NCBI GenBank assembly: GCA_902779845.1
Contig: CACZCZ010000036.1
Span: forward strand, 1-47,944
DNA from: an uncultured Bacteroidales bacterium
Lineage (GTDB): Bacteria > Bacteroidota > Bacteroidia > Bacteroidales > Bacteroidaceae
Direction: 5' to 3'
Length of the DNA: 47,944 bases
Each line of letters starts with the position of its first letter. The first letter of the stretch is position 1. Below, one piece after another: positions 40,965-47,944 of this stretch. A model generated the notes under the pieces. It had not been told where the DNA came from. It ran no database searches and saw only the letters and a program-made list of their open reading frames with translations. Both the position numbers and the translations under genes were made by a program.

Positions 40965-42507
40965 TTAGTTGTTCATTTTCTTTCCACCAATATACACCTC
41001 ACTCGGCATGTTGTGGCTGAAGCCCTCATGGGCTGCCGTGAGCAGGTCGTTGTCAAATATTAGGAAGTCTGCATCCTTGCCGACCTCGATAGAACCCTTG
41101 GAGGCTTCTATGCCAAGCTGCTTGGCACCGTTGATGGTATATCCCAGCATCATTTCGTCGATGCTCATCTTCTCACAGGGAGAAGGATATTCTGCAACGA
41201 CTCTCGTCCTTTCAGGGGCTTTCACCTTGTCGTTGATATAGCGTGTCATGCCGATTTCCATACCAAGATAGGGATTCCAGGTTGCAAAATCGCCATAGAT
41301 GATGTTATCGCTCGACCAGGTCACATTGGCACCTGTCTTCCACATCGTCTTGCTGCGGTACATCTTGTTCGCACGCTCTTCGCCCAGCAGGCTGCTCCAT
41401 ACCTCGAATGGATTGCCGCCCGTGCAGCCGGCATGCCACCATGGTGAGTAGTTGGCTGTAACGCCCAACTTGGCAAAGCGGTCCATATCAGCGTCATCCT
41501 GAATTTCCAGATGCGCACAGGTCGCCCGCACACGGAACTTGTCGCCCAGTTCTTTCTTAGCCAGCTCTACACCGTCGAGTACAGTGCGGGAAGATTGTTC
41601 ACCCACGGTATGTGCATGGAAGTCCAGTCCTGCCTCGTTGAGCAGCTTCATTACCTCTGCAACCTCCTCCTTGCTGAAGGTGGTAGCACCGCGCTTGTTG
41701 GTATCAATATAGGGGGTGACCTGAGCTGCCGTCTCGATTCTCAAGGTTCCGTCCATGAAGACCTTGAACCTGTTTGTCCAGCTCGTACAAACGCTCATAG
41801 ATACGTTCGTGGAGCGCCTCGCCCTCTGGGAAACCAGCGTCGAAGACTACGGTCACACCTGCGTTTACAGAATAATCAATCCAACGCATGAGCTCTGCGT
41901 CGATCTGCTCGTCTGTCACATTCAGATCATCAAAGAGCATGTGCCAACCAGAGGACTCGAATGCATTTCCCGTGACGTGTCCGTCTTTACGTACATAATA
42001 ACTAAGTTCAGGCACGCGATCGGGTGTTTCGTCGGTAATGCCGTGTCTGTCGAGTATCTTGGAATTCACCCACACGCTATGACCTTCACCTTCCAGTATC
42101 AGGAGTTCGGCATCAGGACAGATGGCATCAAGATCCTCCTTGACAATGTCATTCCCTTTAAGGAATTTACGCTCCAGAATAAATCTGTAACGTTTCAGGC
42201 CGGGATTGCTCTTGATGCTTTTCGCCATAAAGTCGAGAGCTTCCTGTTTGCTGGAACAGAAAATGTACTCGCCTGGATCCATATATGCAAATCCGATGCT
42301 TGTAGTCACATGCACATGGCTGTCGATGATGCCAGGCATGACGAACTTGCCGCCGAGGTCGGTGACTTCGCCCTCATAGGCGGCAAGACCTGCTTCATCA
42401 CCTACATACACAAACTTTCCGTCCTTCACTACCAGGGCCGTAGCCAGAAGGTTCTCCTTATTCGAAGTAAAAATCTTCGCATTCTTGATAATCTGATCTG
42501 CTTTCAT
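40965..42507 (-). pseudogene. YtcJ-like amidohydrolase, second copy, broken by deletion and frameshift
   Basis: The N-terminal frame from ATG 42507 is nearly identical to the intact copy for about 68 codons and goes on to YERLYELDKQ (about 41780). The other frame resumes at FKVFMDGTLRIETAAQ. In the intact protein some 40-45 residues lie between these points, so the junction is a deletion that also shifted the frame. The C-terminal part retains SRTVLDGVELAKKELGDKF, TCAHLEIQDDAD and ASKGSIEVGKDADFL. It is very unlikely to be functional. Confidence 0.85.
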
Positions 42508-42529
42508 GTTTTTTTCTTTTTATGATTAA

Positions 42530-42683
42530 TGTTTGAAAAATAAATGCCGTCTGCAACCGTAAAGAGCGATGCAAACACCATGGACAACAACGTAGGATAG
42601 AAAATGCTGTTAAACAGCGTATCAATCTTCGTCGTACCGAAGTCTATACCATCTCTGTCTTTGTCTTTTATCTTTTTTGCCAT
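42530..42683 (-). pseudogene. remnant of a MATE pump gene (about 47 codons)
   Basis: From ATG 42683 the frame reads MAKKIKDKDRDGIDF, FNSIFYPTLLSMVFASL and FTVADGI, matching the start of the MATE pump at 37458. It then jumps directly to the TTTCAAACATTAATC sequence that ends the other copy. About 385 codons are deleted. Confidence 0.85.
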
Positions 42684-42696
42684 GTGCTTGGGTCAG

Positions 42697-44292
42697 TCAA
42701 GGCATATAGTAGTTGGTTAGGAAATAGGTTCTCTCCCAATCCACCATCTTCAGTTCCGACTCCTTGGCGGAATGGATGTCGTGCTCGTCGAGCGCCATCA
42801 CCAGCTTGTCCTTCGGGTCGTAGAGCGGCCAGTTTTTCGCCTTTCCATCGGGAGATTCGGCTGCCGTGAGCGACGGATTGCCCGTCTTGGCGAACTGCAC
42901 CCACATCTTACGCACGGTCTTGCAGAAAGCCTCGTCGTAGAGTCTTCCCGTGAAGTCGTCGATTTCCGGATGCGCAAACACCACCGACAGCTCTGAGGCG
43001 TGACCGGCTTTGATCAGTGGCTGCGAGGATTCAACCCTGTAGTAGTATGTATAAGACTTGCCACCCGCCTGGGTCTGCAGCTCGGACAGTCTGATTTGCG
43101 GCGCGATAAACATAATCTGGCTGAAGAGCTTGACGGTAGGTTCGTAGCTTTCTCCCTGGATATCGTTGAGATAGCTCGTCACCAGTTCCCGTTCCTTGTC
43201 CGTCAGCCGGGCCAGTTCACCCTCCATGCGCTTCTTGGCCCATGTATTCCAGACATCCACTCCGGTGGCTCCGAGGAAGGTGTTCATCTCGTCCTTGTTA
43301 CAGCCCTGCAGGAACGCAATGTCCTTTGCCGCGCCGTTGGCGTATGCCTCCCACGTGTTCAGGGGCAGATAGCGGCCGTCCCTCTCCGGGAATGTGGGCA
43401 TACCGAGCTTCTGATAGAATCCGTACAGGCGTGTCCACACGTCTGCTATCTTTTCTGCGCTGACCTTCATCAGGTCGGCTACGGTCTTGCAGCCGAGTTC
43501 CTCCATCAGCCTGTTCGTGACAGCGATGGCCTGCTCCGATGATCGCGTCTGCCCGGGAGCGCCACTCTGTGAGATGACACGCTTAAAATACTGATGAGAG
43601 CCCTTGATCAGCGGCAGCAGCGTACAGCTTCCACCACCAGCCGACTCACCCCAAATGGTCACATTGTCGGGGTCGCCGCCGAAGGCCGCGATATTCTCAT
43701 GCACCCACTTCAGTGCCTTGATCTGGTCCATGAGTCCCAGATTGGCAGCATCCTGATAGTCCTTGCCGTCCGACAGGTGGGACAAATGCAGGAAGCCGAA
43801 GAAGCTAAGTCTGTAAGCAGTGGTCACAACGATGATGTCGGGGTTCTCTTTCACGAGCTTATGGCAGTCATACTGCGGATCTGTCGTTCCGCCTACCTCG
43901 TATGCTCCGCCGTAAATCCACACGATGACCGGCTTCTTGGCAGCTACGTCGTCTGACTTCCACAGGTTCAGATACAAGCAGTCCTCCCCCATCGGATAAA
44001 GGGAAGCGGGGTCGCCCGGTGACTGGACAGGACTCTTCCCGTAGTAATAGGCCTCATAGACCCCGTCGTCGGGCGTAACATCCACGGGAGCCTTCCAGCG
44101 CAGGTTGCCCACAGGCTGCTGACCCACAAAGGGAATGCCCTTATAGGAAATGATGTTCTCCACTTTCTTGCCCACGAAGGTGCCGTTGATGCACTTCACA
44201 GCCAGCGACTTGTCGAATTTTCCATCGGAAATCGGCTTGTTCTCGCCGCCATACATCCCTTTCAAGGTTTCTCTGATCTCATTCAAATCCAT
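42697..44292 (-). CDS. type-B carboxylesterase, copy 2
   Basis: This 531-residue protein has WIYGGAYEVGG (oxyanion loop) and GESAGGG (Ser217) in the same layout as copy 1 at 37472. It also carries a longer N-terminus and an insertion (QSPGDPASLYPMGED) before the conserved CLYLN. No frame damage is seen, so it is the only intact gene of the second cluster copy. There is no signal peptide. It lies 179 bp after the AraC-type regulator gene on the same strand, with its own promoter (44365-44372) between. Confidence 0.87.
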   Translation of the reverse strand: MDLNEIRETLKGMYGGENKPISDGKFDKSLAVKCINGTFVGKKVENIISYKGIPFVGQQPVGNLRWKAPVDVTPDDGVYEAYYYGKSPVQSPGDPASLYPMGEDCLYLNLWKSDDVAAKKPVIVWIYGGAYEVGGTTDPQYDCHKLVKENPDIIVVTTAYRLSFFGFLHLSHLSDGKDYQDAANLGLMDQIKALKWVHENIAAFGGDPDNVTIWGESAGGGSCTLLPLIKGSHQYFKRVISQSGAPGQTRSSEQAIAVTNRLMEELGCKTVADLMKVSAEKIADVWTRLYGFYQKLGMPTFPERDGRYLPLNTWEAYANGAAKDIAFLQGCNKDEMNTFLGATGVDVWNTWAKKRMEGELARLTDKERELVTSYLNDIQGESYEPTVKLFSQIMFIAPQIRLSELQTQAGGKSYTYYYRVESSQPLIKAGHASELSVVFAHPEIDDFTGRLYDEAFCKTVRKMWVQFAKTGNPSLTAAESPDGKAKNWPLYDPKDKLVMALDEHDIHSAKESELKMVDWERTYFLTNYYMP

Positions 44293-44342
44293 GGTCTTTT
44301 CAGTATTAGTGAATATTTACTTTAGGTAAGCTACAATTCTTG

Positions 44343-44360
44343 CAACAACGCCTGTTGTTG
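44343..44360 (-). promoter_or_regulatory. inverted repeat at the expected transcription start of esterase copy 2
   Basis: CAACAAC (44343-44349) and GTTGTTG (44354-44360) form a 7-bp palindrome directly downstream of the -7 element. It could be an operator or an RNA hairpin at the 5' end. It is not present at copy 1. Confidence 0.4.
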
Positions 44361-44364
44361 TCGG

Positions 44365-44372
44365 CAAAGATA
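44365..44372 (-). promoter_or_regulatory. -7 promoter element of esterase copy 2
   Basis: TATCTTTG on minus, 73 bp before the start codon at 44292. The neighbouring CAATTATC matches copy 1, but no -33 TTTG is found at the right place here. Confidence 0.55.
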
Positions 44373-44417
44373 GCAATTATCTATGAAACATCCGCCCTTG
44401 ATGTCATCAGACAACAA

Positions 44418-44456
44418 AGTTTTTGCTATTTTTGCAACATTTTTGCAGATTTTGCA
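44418..44456 (-). promoter_or_regulatory. conserved T-tract element, copy 2
   Basis: GTTTTTG, TTTTTGCAAC, TTTTTGCA and ATTTTG in the same order and spacing as at 39151-39190, ending 16 bp before the regulator's stop codon. Confidence 0.5.
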
Positions 44457-44471
44457 GGTTGCGCCCCCCGA

Positions 44472-45638
44472 TTACTCGTTCGATTGAGCCATCCACACCG
44501 TCACATTCTTGCCCATGCGCTGCTTGAAGGCGAGGCTGAAAGTACTGTAGCTACGGTAGCCGCTGTCGTAGGCCAACTGCTGGACTGTGAAGGAGCGTTT
44601 GCCGGTGATAGCCTTGCGGTAGAGCTTGACGAAATGCTGGATGCGCAAATCGTTGATATAGGCATTGTATGTCGTGCCCTGCATGGAGAAGTACTGGCTG
44701 AGGTAGAAGCGATTGGTGCCAAGAGCCTTGGCCAGTTGATGCAGCGTCAGGTCATGCTGTAGGTAAAGTCCTGTGTCTATGCAGAGATGCTTCAGCAACG
44801 ATCTGATACTGTCGCGATTGGCTTGTGAGAGGCCTTTGGACGATGGGCTGTCATCGCTGCACGCCGCCGGAGCGGAGAGGTCATCCCCCACCCCGTCCAT
44901 CGTGTGAAGGAACTCATCCTCAGGAATGTCTTCTAAGTGTTGAGGAAGGCTCAGGTCGCTCAATGTCTCCACACGCCACAGCAGATAACAGATGAGCACC
45001 ATGCTGATGGCCGTCAGCACATAGATGTAAACCGTGCCTTCGCTCGTCATCGCATAGAGCACAAATGAAAGCTGCATCCCGGCCAGCACCAAGAAACTCC
45101 GCCACACCTCCTTGTGCTCCAGGTCGGCGTAGTTGTCACGCAGCCAGCGGCTGTACTGCCGCACAGCGCGCACCATATAGACAATGAAGCCGATGCACAC
45201 CAGCACGAAATAGACATAAAGCACCGGCAGGTAGCTGTAATCGAAGGTAGCAGCACAGTACACATTTCCCACAGCGAAAGGCACGAACACCACGGCAACG
45301 GGCCACAATGGTCGCCGGCGGTCCTGCAGCATCGTAAGCATCACGATGACTGCCAACGGGAAAAACGTCAGGCTGTCTATCACGCCGCCTAACAGGTCGC
45401 ACCGCCGGATAGCCTCTTCCGTGTGAAGAAAAAAGATGGACATATACCACACATGATTCAAGACAAGAGACGCAAAGAGCGCTGCCGCCCAGCGGCGCAG
45501 GCGCACCGGCGGCGTGATGTCAGCGGCAAAGGCATTGCCGCGTCGCAGCAGCAGATAGCAACTGGCTATTGCTGCCATCGCAGTCACGATGGAGTAAAGA
45601 ATCGTGAACAACGTATCTTCCCGAATCTGGTCGTACAT
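44472..45638 (-). CDS. AraC-type regulator with membrane-spanning N-terminal domain
   Basis: This 388-residue protein has about six hydrophobic helices in residues 8-235 (for example TLFTILYSIVTAMAAIASC and VYIYVLTAISMVLICYLLW). A linker with acidic and serine-rich stretch follows, and an AraC double helix-turn-helix in about 285-385 (LTLHQLAKALGTNRFYLSQY and FTVQQLAYDSGYRSYSTFSL). Such membrane-bound AraC proteins sense signals in or at the membrane. It lies directly upstream of the duplicated cluster and is its likely regulator. ATG 45638 lies 21 bp after a TATCTTTG -7 element, so the longer open frame is unlikely. Confidence 0.85.
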   Translation of the reverse strand: MYDQIREDTLFTILYSIVTAMAAIASCYLLLRRGNAFAADITPPVRLRRWAAALFASLVLNHVWYMSIFFLHTEEAIRRCDLLGGVIDSLTFFPLAVIVMLTMLQDRRRPLWPVAVVFVPFAVGNVYCAATFDYSYLPVLYVYFVLVCIGFIVYMVRAVRQYSRWLRDNYADLEHKEVWRSFLVLAGMQLSFVLYAMTSEGTVYIYVLTAISMVLICYLLWRVETLSDLSLPQHLEDIPEDEFLHTMDGVGDDLSAPAACSDDSPSSKGLSQANRDSIRSLLKHLCIDTGLYLQHDLTLHQLAKALGTNRFYLSQYFSMQGTTYNAYINDLRIQHFVKLYRKAITGKRSFTVQQLAYDSGYRSYSTFSLAFKQRMGKNVTVWMAQSNE

Positions 45639-45659
45639 GTTGATGAACGTTTGCAACTG

Positions 45660-45667
45660 CAAAGATA
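45660..45667 (-). promoter_or_regulatory. -7 promoter element of the AraC-type regulator
   Basis: TATCTTTG on the minus strand, 21 bp before the start codon at 45638. Confidence 0.6.
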
Positions 45668-45884
45668 CAGCAAACCGAGCGAAGCGCCAAAGAAAAACCA
45701 AATTATTTTTAGCGGTTCACCCGGTTCGCACTATAAGTGTGGAGCGTCCACATTTCCACAACGAATTGGACACGCTCGGCATCCCGAAGGGTGACGCTTG
45801 ACACTTCAAGAATTAGACGAATTCCTTAAATGGCTGTCTAAGAGGCCCCTCGACAATTCGTATAATTAGTATAACAATTATTAC

Positions 45885-45960
45885 TTTTCACTTTTTTTTC
45901 GTCATTCATCATTCGTCACTCGTCATTCATCATTCGTCACTCTTCATTTTTCATTCGTCA
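45885..45960. repeat. TCATTCGTCACTCG-type simple repeat
   Basis: Alternating CATTCATCATTCGTCACT units and TTCATTTTTCATT belong to the same broad family as the GTGAAAAATGAA repeats (opposite strand). Confidence 0.7.
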
Positions 45961-45988
45961 CCTCGCGCAGCCCTGGTGGAACTCGCTG

Positions 45989-46116
45989 CAAGAGCATGGT
46001 CTTCCGAGCATAAGAGCAAGGTCTTACAGCCATAAGAGCAAGGTCTTATTGTTTTTGCCATTAGTGGCAAAAAGGTTTCTCATAGGTGAGAAAATGTTTT
46101 ATCATTGGTGAGAAAA
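45989..46116. repeat. array 4 of 22-bp-phased palindromes (6 units)
   Basis: Centres are at 45996.5, 46018.5, 46040.5 (AAGAGCATGGTCTT or AAGAGCAAGGTCTT), 46062.5 (TTTTTGCCA/TGGCAAAAA), 46084.5 (TTTCTCA/TGAGAAA) and 46106.5 (TTTTATCA/TGAGAAAA), each exactly 22 bp from the last. Confidence 0.85.
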
Positions 46117-46118
46117 GC

Positions 46119-46205
46119 CTACCTCACCACCTTCTTGCCGTTCTGGATGTAAATGCCTCGGGGCGGATGGTCAGTGGTCACGACTCTGCCGCTGAGATCA
46201 TAACG
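46119..46205 (-). pseudogene. isolated C-terminal sorting motif (remnant of a surface protein)
   Basis: The minus-strand frame reads LQRYDLSGRVVTTDHPPRG, then IYIQNGKKVVR and stop, a full Prevotella-type sorting tail. The open frame has no start codon or upstream domain: it is closed by a stop at 46291. It is the 3' end of a lost gene. Confidence 0.65.
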
Positions 46206-46239
46206 CTGCAACGCAGACGTGAGGGAGCTGACGGGGGGA

Positions 46240-46289
46240 ACGCTTTCACATGACCTCCCAGACGCTCTGAGAGACCACATGAAAGCGTT
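46240..46289 (-). other. long imperfect hairpin, best formed in minus-strand RNA
   Basis: 46240-46260 and 46269-46289 are inverted copies (AACGCTTTCA arms are perfect). The differences are transitions that give G-U pairs in RNA from the minus strand. Loop of 8 nt. It lies downstream of the 55-residue peptide gene and could shape or end that transcript. Confidence 0.5.
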
Positions 46290-46435
46290 TTCAAGAGGAC
46301 ATCATGTCCCCACGTTATTCCTCACCAGGCAAAACCTGCATCTCCACCTTCTGAGTCATAACCATCTAAACCATCCAAGTTCGTATTTGTGGTTTGGATA
46401 GGTTAGACTTTCCGTTCATATCTCACCCAGAATAT

Positions 46436-46603
46436 TTATCTGTCCCAGATGTCGCTGCCGCCGCCCTGATTGCTTACGTCAATCTCGTCGCCGCTGTCGA
46501 ACCCGTCGGTGTTGATGATTTCTATCCTGCTGGCTTGCAGCAGTTGTGTCTTATATTGTAGTTCTACCACGTGAGTAGTGGGCTTCATATATTCTTTTTT
46601 CAT
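46436..46603 (-). CDS. second 55-residue companion peptide
   Basis: The peptide begins MKKEYMKPTTHVVELQYKTQ and ends NQGGGSDIWDR. It has the same length, the same MKxxYxxP start and a similar acidic tail with IWD as the peptide at 19244. It also lies downstream of a surface-protein gene (46721, same strand, gap 117 bp with a long inverted repeat). No signal peptide is seen. Function unknown; the pairing suggests a role in export or maturation of the partner, or a separate secreted peptide. Confidence 0.6.
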   Translation of the reverse strand: MKKEYMKPTTHVVELQYKTQLLQASRIEIINTDGFDSGDEIDVSNQGGGSDIWDR

Positions 46604-46637
46604 ATCGCTTATTTGATTATAACCTTGAGCTTGGTTC

Positions 46638-46711
46638 GAGCTCGCTCACGTTCTTTCTCCGCTCCGCTATGAAAGCGACCAGAGGTCGAGCGCGGAAACG
46701 TGAGCGAGCTC
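46638..46711. repeat. cruciform-like inverted repeat between surface protein and peptide genes
   Basis: GAGCTCGCTCACGTT (46638-46652) is exactly inverted at 46697-46711. Inside are weaker pairs (TCCGCTC / GAGCGCGGA and CGCTATGAAAGCG). It may end transcription of the surface-protein gene or regulate the peptide. Confidence 0.65.
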
Positions 46712-46720
46712 TCACTTCTC

Positions 46721-47944
46721 TCACTTAATCACGACCTTATTTCCTTTATGGATATACATTCCACGCTGTGTAGGCTTTCCACTCAGGCGGACGCCGTCAA
46801 TCGTATACCATGTATCGGAATCACCAACCGTTAACCCTGAGCCATTAACCGTAATGATGCCTGTCGTTTCTTCATCACCGAATTCCAGGTGGAAGGCGCG
46901 GGCCTTGACGCCGGCGTTCTGCTTGATGTAGGGCACTGAGAAGTAGGCGCGGCATGAGCGGATGTTGCGGTTTACGCTCGAGTAGTACAGCGTGTTCTCG
47001 TCGCCCAGGAACAGGATGCTCTTGTCGTCGGCCACCACCGACACGGGCGAGTAGCAGCCCACCATCTGTACCTCCTGCAACCCCGTGTCGGCATCGCTCA
47101 CCGTGGTCGAGGCTTTAGCGTCGATGGTCACGCCGCTGAACACGGGCGAGGTGAAGTCATCGCCTGCAGCGTCCCATTTCACCAGATACGGTACTCCCGC
47201 CTTGATGGCTGTGGCCTCCTTGAATGCCAGATAGAGCGTGCCGTCCGTTGTGTCGAAACCGTTCGTGCCGTTCGTGTTCAGCTCCATCAGCGTTGCACCT
47301 GCGAAGTCCGCATGCGCTGCTATCTGCGCCGCCGTGAGGTTGAACGGCAGGCACAGCGTATTCCACTTGCCGTCCTTGTAGAGCCGTCCTTGTAGAGCGT
47401 GCGGTCGCTGAGGACGACGTTGCGCGTCTGTTCGTCGTTATTATCGATATTGTTTGTGTTGTCCGCATTGTTGGCCAAGAAGAGGAGGGAGTTTACTGGG
47501 TAAAGCGTCTTGCCGTCGGGCTTGGTACTGATGTTGTCAGCAGCACTCCAGATGGCGCCGTCGGTAGCGGTAAAGTCTTTCAGCAAGTTCACCGTGCCGT
47601 TGTAGCTGGTGGCCGTGATGTGGTCGGTAGCATTGGTCCAGCTAAGGTTGACGGTGGCAAGTGACTTGTAAGATGGGCATTGATGGTTCCACCATAGATG
47701 TTAACCGCAAAGCCCGTACAGCCACTACCACCGCCAATAGCTGCCGAGCACATTCCACCTTGGGCTGTGATAGTTCCGCCATAGATATTGACGGTACCGC
47801 CAGACGATCCATGTTCAAATCCTCCTTCGACATATTTACCACCGTCACCGATACCAGCTCCTGCCCACGATGTGGCAGTCACTTTACCACCATAGATGGT
47901 GATGGTACCGGCACTGTTGTTGACACCTTCACCCCCTTCGTTAC
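46721..47944 (-). pseudogene. surface protein with glycine-rich repeats, two frameshifts, incomplete at window edge
   Basis: The protein continues past the right edge (its N-terminus is missing). Visible parts in order: repeats of the type GGTVNIYGGTITAQGG (parallel beta-helix-like); a linker with ATVNLSW; a domain with GKWNTLCLPFNL (assembled across the shift); and the sorting tail GVRLSGKP...GMYIHKGNKVVIK. The frame breaks near 47672, where one missing base explains the shift (NA-Q-SYKSLATV expected), and at 47370-47397, where CCGTCCTTGTAGAG is duplicated in tandem; removing one copy restores the frame. It may be a true pseudogene, a phase-variable gene or partly sequence error. Confidence 0.75.
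47370..47397. repeat. 14-bp tandem duplication causing a frameshift
   Basis: CCGTCCTTGTAGAG occurs twice without gap. With one copy the minus-strand frame reads RTLYKDGKWNTLCLPFNL; with two it is shifted. Confidence 0.85.

Noticed and set aside
46638-46711. attC recombination site
   Set aside because: The folded shape is similar, but the required core motifs at the ends (RYYYAAC / GTTRRRY) are not present.

Overview
The window looks like a chromosome segment of a Bacteroidales bacterium, most likely Prevotellaceae. The reasons are: promoters of the Bacteroidetes form (TTTG, about 19 bp, then TAnnTTTG); few Shine-Dalgarno sequences; secreted proteins ending in the Prevotella-type C-terminal sorting motif (YDLxGRxV...GxYIxxGxKVxVK); pectin-degrading enzymes (PL11, GH43); a BspA-type leucine-rich protein; and a tRNA thiouridylase of the Bacteroidetes kind. 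No rRNA, tRNA, CRISPR array or intact transposase was seen.

Layout. 1-8.4 kb: mnmA, a secreted metallophosphoesterase and a very large secreted rhamnogalacturonan lyase. 8.5-14.3 kb: a one-direction envelope cluster (DUF4254, GT9, GT90, LtaS-like sulfatase, LpxL-like acyltransferase), probably for lipooligosaccharide assembly. 14.3-17.7 kb: a chain of small units, each behind a nearly identical promoter: MntA/HepT toxin-antitoxin, a second MntA whose toxin gene is reduced to 20 codons, a CdiA-CT-like protein, and a promoter with no gene. It is followed by a possible structured RNA and an unknown AT-rich gene. 17.7-21 kb: a BspA-like surface protein, a 55-residue companion peptide and a 1.6 kb non-coding stretch rich in inverted and phased repeats. 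21-28.6 kb: two GT87 membrane glycosyltransferases, a polysaccharide deacetylase, a GtrB-like transferase, an unusual GtrA-GT11 fusion and an MsbA-like ABC exporter. 28.6-32.7 kb: secreted GH43 arabinanase and an OmpA-type lipoprotein. 32.8-45.6 kb: a tandemly duplicated catabolic or detoxification cluster (type-B carboxylesterase, MATE pump, YtcJ-like amidohydrolases, HSL-type hydrolase) under a membrane-bound AraC-type regulator. The copy next to the regulator has lost all its genes but the esterase through deletions and frameshifts. 45.6-47.9 kb: repeats, a second companion peptide and a frameshifted surface protein that runs off the window.

The most unusual signal is a family of non-coding arrays (20.07-20.43, 20.72-20.93, 39.5-39.6 and 45.99-46.12 kb). 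They consist of imperfect palindromes of several unrelated sequence classes whose centres lie exactly 22 bp apart for up to 17 units. Three units of the same family sit in frame inside the sulfatase gene. A constant phase with a changing sequence is not what simple tandem duplication or CRISPR would give. I know of no described element of this type.

Other notable points: simple GTGAAAAATGAA-type repeats that intrude into the 3' ends and even the interior of genes; a conserved T-tract element in front of both esterase copies; and a recent gene-conversion patch between the two amidohydrolase copies.
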